Origin: Chromera velia
Lineage: Eukaryota; Sar; Chromeraceae
NCBI GenBank assembly: GCA_018398765.1
Contig: JAHBMJ010004793.1
Coordinates: forward strand, 37,882-78,301
Direction of reading: 5' to 3'
DNA: 40,420 bases
This document shows, in pieces, positions 21,731 to 31,825 of the stretch; the stretch's first letter is position 1, and each line of letters begins with the position of its first letter. The notes below the pieces were generated by a model. It made no database searches and was not told the DNA's origin. It saw only the letters and a list, made by a program, of their open reading frames with translations. The position numbers and the translations under genes are program-made.

Positions 21731-23430
21731 GATCATTGCTTTTGTTCAAGAGTGCTTGTTGTGGTACATAAACTGGGGGTTGATGTTCTTTTAAATCAAA
21801 CACTCAGTGATCTTTTTTGTGGTTGTTCCCTTCTCCACACCAACAGAAGAGAGCAAGGTGTTGTCACTTAGACCGAATTTCTTATGTTGTGTTCCCTCTG
21901 CATGCGCAGAAACGTGACTCAATCAGTTTGGGTCCCTGGAGCTGCTTCCAGTGTTTCACTTGAAGCTTTTGATCAATGCTTCACTTATTTAACACAACAG
22001 TTGATACATGCAAAGACTCGGATTTGGAGCTGCACCATATAAAATAATGATACAAACAGTATAATCATGCCAGTATCATGCAGTCAAACATTGAAAGTCT
22101 AGTTGAAAGTTCATTAATAACTTTTTAACTAAGTAGCTTTTAAAATATTATTTTTTTGAATTAAAAGACTAAACTGAGTCACTACTCCAGGAACTACTAC
22201 TACTATTAATATAATGATACTGTCTAACGTCTTGCTGCTAGAGTGCTTTATTGCCAGTCGACATCTAAATAATATATAGACTAAATTTAAAAACAAATTA
22301 AAGAATTATCGTATAAGTTTGTAAAACGCTAAACTTGAAGAGGACCTCTAGCAACATTTTTTTTTCAATTGACTAGGCTATTCAACTTTAAATGCATGAC
22401 CAACCAACTGGCCGGCTAATTAACTAACCCATAAGCTTAATTACAAGATAATTATTATATGTTACGGGCGTATGAGGCTAAATACGGGGTAGTATACGGG
22501 GGGCATTAACTTAAAGTTTGTTTTTAGCATCTCGCCTGTTCTTCTTCCACATTTTCCTTCTCTCCTGTTTACTATTCTCGCTGCTAGCTCTCTCGCTCAT
22601 GCCGCGTCGTGCAATCTCAAGCTTGACTTTAAGATTTGCTAAGTACTTCTTATCCCTCTGTAATGACCAGTGTACTGCCTATTCCTCCTTCCTCCCAGCC
22701 CTCTCCCTGCACTCCTCTGATCCCCCGAATGCACGCGCTTACCGCTTTCAGGTGGACAATCTGCAGTCGGGCTCGGATCCGGCCGCATGTCTTATACTCA
22801 TATGTTGCCCCCATTTCTCACTCAATCGCTCGGCCAACCTCTTCAAGGACATCCTCCCCCTCCATTGTGCTGTTTACCGCACTCATGAGTGGAGTGAAGT
22901 CACACCCTCTATCCGCGCTTGCCTGCCTATGTTTCCTCTTCTTTTCTTCTGCTGCTGCTTTGAGGGCTCATAAAATAAAATTATCCCTAACCTATATGCT
23001 ATAAAAAGAATCTATTCAGTCTTACATTCAATTTTAGTAGAGATCTTTTCTAGTTTGGTCTAGAAAATAAGTACTATCTGTTAGGCTATCCGTGGAAAAC
23101 CTGACAAACGTGCAAACTCGAGGCCCAGTTTACTTTTGATTTCACTGGCAAGAATCACTGCTTTTTTTTTTTTACTTCAAAAAAGCTCTAAGCTCCTATA
23201 ATACTTTTTGAAAAGAAAGTTATACAGGTGTTGAAGAGAACTTTTTGTGCAAAAAAAATGAACATTTATTAGAGTAGGTTCACTAATAATCATTGCAAGT
23301 AGATCTATTAATTAGTATATATCTTGTATATGCAAGTTTCTAGAGAAGGAATCTGAAGTTTCAACGTTTTGAGGATATAACTGCTGCGTTACACCTTGTG
23401 AGAAATGCGACACTTAATTAGCTGCATATA
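21731..23430. other. AT-rich island without genes
   Basis: Clearly more AT-rich than its surroundings, with dense stops in all frames across about 22000-22500 and 22970-23430. A plus-strand open frame at 22518-22973 has hydrophobic and Ser-rich composition but no recognisable domain. No terminal inverted repeats were found at the edges by eye. Confidence 0.4.
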
Positions 23431-24099
23431 AACAAAGCGGAAACTGTGAAAAATACGCTTACATGAACATGCTCATGCCGGATATGCTGTGTCCTGGGCC
23501 TTGTTTTTCTGTAGTGAGAATGGAGACAGGCTCGCCTCTCTTCTAGCCTTTCTTCCCTCCCCGGCAGATGAGACCCTGATCCCCTAGCTGTCTCGTCTCG
23601 TGCAGACACGATCTCGAAGGCCGGTGCTCATGTTGATTCTGCACGCGGACCGACCGTCGCACCGCCGTTGTATGTACAGGACGTCGAGGCACGGCCGACA
23701 CTCAGGGACTAGCTCAGGGAGGGCCCCCCGTCGAATGAAAGCCGTCATGCATGCAGTCTGTCTGCACACGACCAGAGGAGAGGAGGGCACCGACCGAAGA
23801 GTTCGATCCTCCATCGATCGAGGCCCTAGCTCTGGTGGCAGAGATCCCTCGGCAGCAGCCAACACGTCGGACGGACGCAGCAATAGGATCCGAGGGAGGG
23901 CCCTGTATGATCGCCCATGCTCGTCACATGGTTGCCTTGGTTGGGACCGTCTCTCTACTGGAGCTCCACCCCTTCCCAGCACACGCATGCATGGAGGAAG
24001 GTGGTCACAGCTTGATTTTGAATCTCTCCTTAATTTTGAATCTTTACCCGACCCTCTTTTCCCATTACTCTGCAGGAGGAGGGTGAGATTTTCCTCCCG
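23431..24099. other. Spacer downstream of the acidic-protein gene
   Basis: GC-rich compared with the preceding island. Open frames exist on both strands (23600-24259 plus, 23584-23988 minus) but are Arg/Ser-rich mirror frames without domains. The 3' UTR of the minus-strand gene that stops at 24100 probably lies here. Confidence 0.35.
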
Positions 24100-25290
24100 T
24101 CAATCTGGAGAAACGATCCAACCAGAAGAAGAAGAAGAAGAAGACCGGGAGGATGAGGTATTTGAAGTTGACTCCAGAACCTTGACTTCTCGTAGGAGCT
24201 TCATCAGCTCAGCACGTACTTTTTGCCTTTCTCTCTCTAAACGCCTTTCCAGATTTTGACGCCGTCTCATCTCAATTCTGCCTCTCTCGCCCCCCTGACT
24301 TTCCTGAGCACCCTTTCGCTCGTTGACTGTTCTCTGCACCAATCGACGGGCAGCCCTCTCCCATTTTCTCACCAAATCTGCAGCCACTCCAACGATACCC
24401 TCCACTTCCTCCTCTTCATTGCCCTCAGTCTCACCATTTTCTTCATCCGTTTTCCTCTTCAAACGAATGTATGGAATCCTATTCCGAACACATTTCAAAA
24501 GAAGAAGAACGGCCACGCTGTCCCCTGTCACCAAATCAGAATCGCAGGCGGCATCAAATTCTTCTTCTGAGGACACATCTCTTCTTTCTCCTTCGCTCTG
24601 TGTTTCCCCTTTCTTCTCAAGCACAGACAAAACTCTCTCCCTCTGCTCTTCCTCTTCCCTTCCTATTTTCTCTTTTCCTCTACCGGACACCTCCCCAAAT
24701 GGCGGAATTTCCGGCTCTTCTTCAAAGCTAAACAAAAGAGGGAAACTATTGATCAACTCGGACTCGGACTCCCAGTACATCTCTCTCTCCACACTCTTTG
24801 TCTGATTCTCCTCTTTCAGCCACGAAACAGAAGGACAATAATGCAACCCCACACAATCCTCTTCCCCAGTCTCAAAAAGATCATCTTCAATCTCAGACTG
24901 AACTCTCTCGTCTCCTTCAAACAAATCCTCATCCTCGTCATCAAGGCACTCATCCGAAACTACCCATGGAGGGGCCCTATCCCCCCCCACAAACAAACCG
25001 TCGTCCCGAGACCGGAATGAGGTCTTTTCCATTTCTCCACTCTCCTCGTCATTTCCCTTTTCTTCCCTGCCCAACTTTTCCCGTTCCCTTTCCCTTTGCA
25101 GGTAATCATTTGACATTATGACCTCCTCTCGGTCTACGTCTGCAACCAGCAGCCGACGCACGCCCAGACTACGACTTGCACGGGCCTTCGCCTCCCGTCG
25201 CCTCTCTCGTGCAAACAACAGCTGGGAGACCCAGGCGCTCATAGCGTTTCGTCGGTGCCGTTCTTCCTCGTCGTCTAGGAAGCTTCTCAG
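24100..25290 (-). CDS. Acidic, coiled-coil-rich protein with weak TFIIS N-terminal-like segment
   Basis: The coding exon begins at a good minus-strand acceptor (TTTTTCCTCTGCGAGCAG, exon from 25290) and is open to the stop at 24100. The first Met is at 25242, which would give 380 residues; an upstream exon is possible but was not found. The protein is rich in Glu, Asp, Arg and Ser, with a long acidic centre, a predicted helical Arg/Glu stretch near the C-terminus, and a Ser run before the end. Around residues 250-315, VLLLLKCVRNRIPYIRLKRK and VGVAADLVRKWERAARRLV resemble the first and last helices of the TFIIS N-terminal (LW) domain found in transcription-elongation factors, but an acidic insert replaces the usual middle. 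A nuclear transcription role is therefore a weak inference. The frame also runs upstream through a microsatellite to 25716; that part is not coding. Confidence 0.55.
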   Translation of the reverse strand: MRSFLDDEEERHRRNAMSAWVSQLLFARERRREAKARASRSLGVRRLLVADVDREEVIMSNDYLQREREREKLGREEKGNDEESGEMEKTSFRSRDDGLFVGGDRAPPWVVSDECLDDEDEDLFEGDERVQSEIEDDLFETGEEDCVGLHYCPSVSWLKEENQTKSVEREMYWESESELINSFPLLFSFEEEPEIPPFGEVSGRGKEKIGREEEEQRERVLSVLEKKGETQSEGERRDVSSEEEFDAACDSDLVTGDSVAVLLLLKCVRNRIPYIRLKRKTDEENGETEGNEEEEVEGIVGVAADLVRKWERAARRLVQRTVNERKGAQESQGGERGRIEMRRRQNLERRLERERQKVRAELMKLLREVKVLESTSNTSSSRSSSSSSSGWIVSPD

Positions 25291-25390
25291 CTGCTCGCAG
25301 AGGAAAAAGAGGGTGGGGAAGGTTTGCTTTTGACTCTTTCCATATGAATGATTGAGGCAGAGCTTCAGACCGACACACACATATGACGGC

Positions 25391-25430
25391 CACGCACACA
25401 AACACAAACACACACGCACGCACGCACACA

Positions 25431-25475
<45 letters not shown>
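25391..25475. repeat. Compound (CA)n(GA)n microsatellite
   Basis: A CA-rich run (25391-25448) followed by GA repeats (25449-25475). On the minus strand it reads CT then GT. It lies between two minus-strand genes. Confidence 0.97.
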
Positions 25476-25742
25476 CAGTAGGAAGCCAGAGAGAGAACAC
25501 ATGCACACGGAGGCCGAGAGAGAAGAGGAGGGAAAGCTTTGAGAGGGACAGAAATCTGCACGAGCGAGGGGGGAACGCGTGCCGATACTCCGAAGTTCTC
25601 TCTCTGGCATTCATGTCGTATTGGGTCTGTTTTTCTTGGTTTACTTGCGTTTCGGTGTACCCATCCATCCATTCATCCATCCGTCCATTGATCCATCCGC
25701 ATGTGTGTGCATGCATACGCAGCGGAACCGAAGGTGTTTATT

Positions 25743-26047
25743 TCAAGATGAGCATGGAACCTCACAGACGTTTTTCTGCTGTCTCCTGTACTCCTCCTCT
25801 CCTCCTTCGTGCCTCCCCTCCGACTTCTGCACCCACATCCCTTCCTCAGGAAGCATGTGCCCCTGTGCTTCTCGTGCAGCTCTTTTTCCCATTTCCTCTT
25901 TCATCATCTCGAAAACCTGCAGAGCCTCCGGGAGCCTCCCTCCCCCCTCCGCTGTCGCGAGGCCCTCTAACACTAGGTGGAAGGTTTGTCTGGAGATCGG
26001 AATGCGCAACTCGTGCATCTCCTGCAGTCAGTCAGTCACAGAGGCAG

Positions 26048-26083
<36 letters not shown>

Positions 26084-29000
26084 CAGGCGGGGATGCAGGA
26101 TGGAGAAGAACAAACTAGGAAGAAAAGATAATTCAGCTGTTTACTCCAATGACATCCCTTCGTGCAGAAAAAAAAAACGAGTGTGTCTGCCGGCCTGCAA
26201 GAATCAACGAAGAAAGAAAGAATAGACAGTCTGCAGCGGCAGACCATCCTATATTTGTGCCGACCTGCAGAATCAGCAGCGCCTCCATCCATCTTGGTCC
26301 CCCTGCAGATTTACAGAGAGTTGAGATCAGAGTCCTGTGGAACTCTCCTGATCCCGCGATTTGCCTCTCCCGTCTCCCTGCCTTTTCTACCGCTGTCCTC
26401 TTTTTGATTTCGTCAAACAACAAAAGCCCCTCCTCCCATGCCGAGCTGTCTCTCTGAGCCCTCCTCTCAATCACCCTCATCACCAGAGTGAAGAATTCAG
26501 CTGCAACAAGGACACCCAGAAGAAAACAGAGGGAGGAGGAAAGAGTGTGTGGGATCGAAAGGCGGAGAGAGGGGCCAGCCGGATGGATGGATGTCGCGGG
26601 ACTGATGAAACAAAATGACAGAAGAGGAAAGAACTTTTAGACCCAGAGAGACAGTAGAGAGGCTGCATGAGCACAAAGAGAAGAGCCTCCCCCCCACAAG
26701 GCACTCACTAACCAACTGACCGTCCGGCTCGATCCCGAACTTTTCCATGTTCTCGAGGATCCACCAGACCTCTTCTTTCCAATTCAAAGGCGCAGACGGA
26801 CTCGACGAGCGGGAAGAAGAAGGAGAAAGAGAGGAGGAGCGCCTCCCTTCTGTCTCCTGTTGTTGGCTTTTCACAAGCACAGCCAGGAGGGCTCTGCAAA
26901 GTTCAGAGCATGCGTTTATTTTCATAGAGAATTGTGCTTGCGTTCATTTTCACACAGAAAAAGAATCCTGTATGAAAATAAATGCAGACTTTTCACAAGC
27001 AAAGCCAGGAGGGCTCTGCAAATCCCAGATCATGCGTTTAGTTTCACACAGAATTGTGCATGCGTTTATTTTCATACAGAAAAAGAATCCTGTATGAAAA
27101 TAAACGCAGGCTTTCTACTAGCACAGCCAGGAGGGCTCTGCAAAGTCCAGAAAGAGCAGGGTGAGATGGAAAAATGCGGAATAGATTCTCAGAAGAGAGC
27201 TTGAGACATGAAGGCAGGCAGGAGTCTTGCAGGAGCGTTGTGTGCAGCAATCTGGAAGGGAAAGATGGAAATCGGGGTGCTTGCGGGAATCAAACCAAGC
27301 CTACAAACAGCTAGATGGGGCAGGCCGACGGAGACACGCAAGCAAAAGGAAAACGAGGGAGACTCCATGGATGGATGGATGGATGCATGGAGCAGGAAAG
27401 AGGGAAGAGCGAAAGAGAGAGAGAGGCAGGCAGCCAGACAGACGGACGGGCACAGACACTGAGAGAAACAAAGAAACAAAGAGAGTTGGACACATGATTT
27501 GCTTCTCATTGCATAAACACAAACATGTACTTCAAAATTCATCTACTCACTTGAAAAGATGGAGAGTGTGTCTTGTTCTTCTGTATCTCTCTTCTTTCAC
27601 GTTCACGTCCCCCTCCACGCGAATACAATCGACAAACACCTGTTTCGCAATCCCCCAACGTGCACCACCAGGTGCGTTCTCTAACGCTGCCATCAATGCT
27701 ACCGGAACTGCAGACGAGCTGAAAAGCACTCCCTTACGACGGGACTGTTTGAACACATCCAACGCCTCTTCCCATAAGGGACCTCCATCTGCCGATGCGA
27801 GAGCATGGATTGTATGTGCGTACGCAAATTCATTCCCCCTCAGCTCGGCCTTTTTCTCCATATAAGTCAGAAGGGACTGGGCCCTCCTCCAACGGGGCGA
27901 ATTTGCTCGTGCACAAATTGCCACTAAGTGCACATACGTCTGAGCATTCAAAAGAACTCCCCGGGATCTCATATCCTCCACCTCCGCAAAAGCTGCATCC
28001 ACCAACCTCCCGTCTCCTTCTAGATCCTCTGTTTTGCGGATGCATTCCAACACAGCATTCAGTGCCTCTACATCAATTACCTCTCCTCCTCTCTCTTTCA
28101 TCACCCGAAACAAACGAAGCGCTGCCTCACCCATCGCACCCCCCCGCGCCCTCTCCAGTCCCTTGACTATCATTCGAAATAATGGAACCCTGACTCCGAA
28201 TCCCTCCGCCGTCCTCCTCACTTTAATGAAATCAGAAACTACCGACAAAAGCCTTCCAGCATTCACCCCACCAACCAATCCCCCCCCCAATGCAATTGTT
28301 GCAATTGTCTTAGGGTAAAGAAATGGTGGGAGGAAGGCCTTGCCCCGTCTCTCCATCTCTTTCAACTCTATATAGGCTGCCCACACAACCTCTGCTGAAC
28401 ACAAGGGCGACTTCACGACCTTACAATGCATTCGAGTCAGACTAATCAAAACAGAAGCCGACGGGTAGAGACCGACAGAGACCCCCATCATGGCTATCAT
28501 CCCCTCCACAAACCATGATATGTGACGCCCCGTTTCAAGTGGCGTCTCTGGGCCCTCAGAAAGGCTGATGGCAAAACGAAGAGAACTCTCCCAAAAGCTC
28601 GCATCGTCGAGGGGAATCCCAACCATCTCCGCGTACAAATCCATAAACTCGTTCACTCGACGTGACACGTCTTCTGAGGACGCGTTTCGGGGGGTGAGCA
28701 TCACGTGGGCAAAAAGGGCTGCTTTGTAAGATGCGTGGGAAGGCTTTCTGAAAGGGAGAAAGTCGTGTTCGTCTCTCTCTTCGTTGTTTGGCACATACCC
28801 TATGCGTGTGTGCTCTCTCGCTCTCTTGAACACCTCAACGACACCCAGTTGCGCCTTGCGACTTCGCTGTGCAGCCGAGAGACATTCTATGGCATTCTCG
28901 AAGTCGACAACCGTCCAAGAGGGCAGCGACAGAAAGGGACGGAGACGGGGAGACACCAGCTTCCACAAGTCTTTGACCTGCAGGAAGAGAGGTAGGCAGA

Positions 29001-31377
29001 AAGAAAGAAAGGGGGGCAACTCACTCCACGCAGGTGTTGCCTGTTCATGCGTATAAAAACCTATCCGGACAGGCTGCATCTCTGAACTCATGGTGCCAGA
29101 AAGCTTAGTCTGTCCGAGTCGGGTGTCCGCATCCGGACATCCGTCTCGTCTGTGTGCGTTTTGGGGAGTGAGTGAGACTTTTCGTGGACAGAGAGAGACG
29201 AAGTGAGGGCCCTAGACAGAGGTCGAGAGAGATGTCGGGGGAAAGGGGGAGCGGGAGACTTGCGTTCTCACTGCCTGTCTCGTTCACCCGCCTTCAACCG
29301 ATGAGACGTCACAAGCCCCCCCCCCCCCCCNNNNNNNNNNNNCCCCGCAGGATGGCGATTGGGGCCAACGTGGGACAGACAGACTTCATGTTTCTTCTTC
29401 TCCCTCCTTTTCTTCACGTGCACAACAGACAGACAAACAAAGAGAAAGTCAGACAGACAGACAGGCCGACGTACCAGACGGGCTCTTCCGGGAAAGGGAT
29501 CACTGAACGCGAAGACCTCACAGATCCTCGCGGCTGCTTCCGGGGAAGGAAATAAAGAGGAAAAAGAATAGCCAACCGGTCGGGCGTTTCGTTCCCCTTT
29601 TCCCTCTCCTACCGTCTCACTGCCCTTTTGGGAGGTCTCCGAATGGGAGGGAGAAGGGGAAGCACCGGCAAGGGTTTTGTCTCTCTCTGGCTGTTCTGAG
29701 AGAGAGTCTGATTTTCCCCTCGACCCTTTCTCAACGGAGGGAGATTCTATCTGGACCCCTGCTGGATGCTCTAAAGAGAATGGACCGTTCGACAGAGTGT
29801 GTGTCTGCTGAGCATGAGGCAGACTCTGTGAGTTGACTTTTGGGAACCAATTCAGGTCCTCGCCCTCCTCTGTCATGATTTTCTGAATCAGCCTGAGGGC
29901 TCTGGAACGCGCCTCCTCTGACCCGACCACAGAGATCGTTCCAAAGTTCATGGCGCCGTCTCCGTTGGCTTCGGACTGCACGATGCACACAATGCGCAGA
30001 CTTTTCAAAAAACGATTGGAAAAATGTAGAGAGACAAACCAAACACATTCCTGCCGCACGTAGGAGATGCAAGCAAGCATACACTCATTCAATGCACACA
30101 CAAACAGCCATTGAAAATGATCACATGCCCATGAACGCGCATGCATCGTGAGGGTGGTATAGAGCAGAAGGTCCCTGGAGAGTCTGTCCCCTCCAGTGTG
30201 ACACCGAGTCAGTCCAAAGAGGGAGTGAGTGAAAGGGGACAAAGCAGGACATCAAGAGTCTTGCTGGCTGCCTGCAACGTTCTTTTCGACGTCTCTGTCA
30301 GTCGGTCTTTCCGCGATCCTGTTCTCAAAAAAGGGAAAACTTCTTAAGTTGACTTCACTAGAGACCGACCTGGCCATTTTCTTCGTCCCCTGCTCGTGGC
30401 CCCTGCACGCCCTCACCACCCGCAGATGAAGGTGTGCGGTTAGAAGCATTCAACCTAGCTCCCGAGTTGATTTCGATCCACATGGCATTGCTGGCTCGGT
30501 GTCCGAACAGCTTTCTGACACGACGGCGGTAGCCGATCAATTTGACTATCAAACGACGGGGGAGTCGGTAGACAGCAACTCGGCTGGGGTGTTCCTTTGC
30601 ATGGAGAAAATCGAAATAGGCCACCCCTATGGTCCAAACATCAACAGCCATATCAGACCATGATCTCAATGGCAGACCACCTTCCTCCCTCTTCGAAGGG
30701 ATTTCTCCCCAGACCTCTCCTTCCTTATCCTCAATCTGCACCCCCATCAGCAGAGACGGGGGGGACGAAGACTCACGAACCCCGACGCGTTTGGTCATTG
30801 CATACAGGACCAGTTCAAGGCTCCTCTCTGAAAATAGTGGAATGCCTTCACTGGTGTTGTGGTGCAGTGCATCCCACACACGGGATCTGACCACCTTCCA
30901 CAGTGCTACAGATGCAGTGAAGTGCCTGCGGGAATGGAGTCTGGAGAAAACTGCATCCAGCACTCCCTCCTCAGCAAGGTCCCCCCAATGATTTTTTTTC
31001 ATCTCTTCTTCCAGAGCCATCACATCCTCATCTCCCCCCAGCCTCTTCGCCTTCTCACAAATGGTCTGCACTGTGGCGACACTGTTGACTGGAGACGGCG
31101 ATGCGGACGGAAGAGGAAGAAAAGGAGACGGCAAACCTTTTCCGGTTGTTTTTCGTCGTCGTGGGGGTGCACGTAGACGGTTTTGACGCTGTTCGCTAGC
31201 AGCACCAGAGTCTGGGAGCAGAGTAGAGAGTCTCAGGCTGTGTACGGAGGGGGTCTTGCGACGTTTTTCTGGCCCGGAGGGCAACGGAAGAACACCGGAC
31301 ACAAAGCATGCAACTTCATACCGGGAGGGTGTGGTCAGAAGCATCAGCACACCCAGGCCTAAGATCAACGAACCCAT
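25743..31377 (-). CDS. PPR-KH RNA-binding protein, six exons, probably plastid-targeted
   Basis: Minus-strand exons in coding order: 31377-30417, 29968-29475, 28977-27551, 26893-26709, 26500-26265 and 26021-25743. All five joins keep frame (phases 1, 0, 2, 1, 0) and total 1,193 residues. The start is the first ATG after an upstream in-frame stop, and it opens a signal peptide (MGSLILGLGVLMLLT...). A probable cleavage near SRYEVA|CF is followed by a basic Ser/Arg leader, the bipartite plastid presequence style. Helical PPR-like sequence follows, then a KH domain at about 271-351 split by intron 1 (RLIVKLIG...WIEINSGARL, then FGTISVVGSEEARSRAL). The KH GxxG loop reads GYRR, lacking the second Gly, so its RNA grip may be weakened. 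From residue 486 on there are degenerate PPR units (for example WRRAQSLLTYMEKKAELRG and GPLWEEALDVFKQSRRKG). The exon 1-2 acceptor (CCGAAG) and the donor at 26264 (GTCGGC) are the least certain boundaries. The Met at 29091 is not used in this model. Confidence 0.75.
26051..26081. repeat. (GA)n microsatellite in an intron
   Basis: A short GA run within the last intron of the PPR-KH gene, just upstream (in coding sense) of its final acceptor, where it reads as a CT polypyrimidine tract. Confidence 0.93.
26867..27150. repeat. 122-bp tandem triplication across a splice acceptor
   Basis: The phrase CCAGGAGGGCTCTGCAAA starts at 26883, 27005 and 27127, an exact 122-bp period. Two full copies and one partial copy are present. 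Each carries the minus-strand acceptor TTTGCAG|AGCCCTCCTGG. Copy 1 is the acceptor of PPR-KH exon 26893-26709; copies 2 and 3 lie in the preceding intron. Confidence 0.93.
27062..27107. repeat. Perfect 18-bp inverted repeat (hairpin)
   Basis: GCGTTTATTTTCATACAG at 27062-27079 pairs exactly with 27090-27107 across a 10-base A-rich loop. An imperfect version lies at 26940-26985 in the neighbouring 122-bp unit. It sits in the PPR-KH intron, so the transcript could form a strong hairpin. Confidence 0.93.
29331..29342. other. Assembly gap of 12 N
   Basis: Twelve unknown bases flanked by runs of C on both sides, typical of a homopolymer that could not be read. It lies in the intron between PPR-KH exons 29968-29475 and 28977-27551, so it should not affect the coding model. 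Confidence 0.98.
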
Positions 31378-31699
31378 CGGGGATCTGCTTTCGCAACTGG
31401 TGGAATACCTCAGTCCATCTCTTCTCTCCTGTTCATTCAGGAAAATTGCACGCAACAAGTCGACCTCATCCGACAACGCCGCAACTCATGCGCAACAGTT
31501 ACGCAACGGCTACTTGACCAGATGCATTGCGAGCGGTGACTCAGACTCAACATGCCATGCCGCCTCAGTAAAAGCAGCTCTATAACCTGTTTAATTTGTG
31601 TCCCTGCTGAATCACGCGATGGCTTTAATGGTTGAAAGGAATGCGTGCCGCCGAAAGAAGGGGCACCCAAAGGATCCCAAAGGCCGCAAGTGCGAGTGC

Positions 31700-31704
31700 A
31701 AAAA
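31700..31704 (-). terminator. RNA polymerase III T-run terminator of 5S rRNA
   Basis: Five T residues on the minus strand directly follow the 3' end of the 5S rRNA. A run of four or more T is the standard Pol III stop signal. Confidence 0.8.
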
Positions 31705-31825
31705 GCGGTCAGCACCCGAAGGGGTTCCCAGGCGGTCCCCCACCCTAGTACTAACCGGGCCTCACATGGCTTAACTTCGGAGTTCGGATGGGATCCGGTG
31801 TGTTCCATGTAGTATGGCCGACCAC
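31705..31825 (-). rRNA. 5S ribosomal RNA
   Basis: On the minus strand this 121-nt segment reads as a eukaryotic 5S rRNA. It starts GTGGTCGGCCATACTACATG and contains CCGATC-like and CCATCCGAACTCCGAAGTTA (loop B/C region). It then has the internal promoter-like segment from AAGTTAAGCC to GGGGGACC and ends CTGACCGC. The first seven bases pair with the last seven (helix I, with G-U pairs), fixing both ends. Length matches the usual 119-121 nt. A T5 terminator follows. It is a single copy here, 328 bp upstream of the PPR-KH start on the same strand, not part of an rDNA array within the window. Confidence 0.95.

Noticed and set aside
22518-22973. Plus-strand 151-codon open frame in the AT-rich island
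   Set aside because: Hydrophobic run from a T-rich stretch, then unrelated sequence; no domain or transposase motif found.
26894-27150. Use of acceptors 27015 or 27137 for the main PPR-KH product
   Set aside because: Both lead to an in-frame TGA about 30 codons later; only 26893 continues into the PPR frame.
27275-27305. T-arm-like motif on the minus strand (GGTTTGATTCC)
   Set aside because: The flanking bases do not form the 5-bp T stem with a 7-base loop, and no A box lies at the right distance.
28978-29091. Separate PPR gene starting at the ATG at 29091
   Set aside because: A strong acceptor (CTACCTCTCTTCCTGCAG) ends at 28978, and the exon from 28977 joins in phase 0 to the KH exon donor at 29474. 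The 38 codons before it read like an intronic pyrimidine tract.
29268-29474. Extension of the KH exon frame through the N gap
   Set aside because: A GTACGT donor at 29474 follows the last plausible codons; beyond it the frame translates CAGA repeats and the poly-C/N gap.
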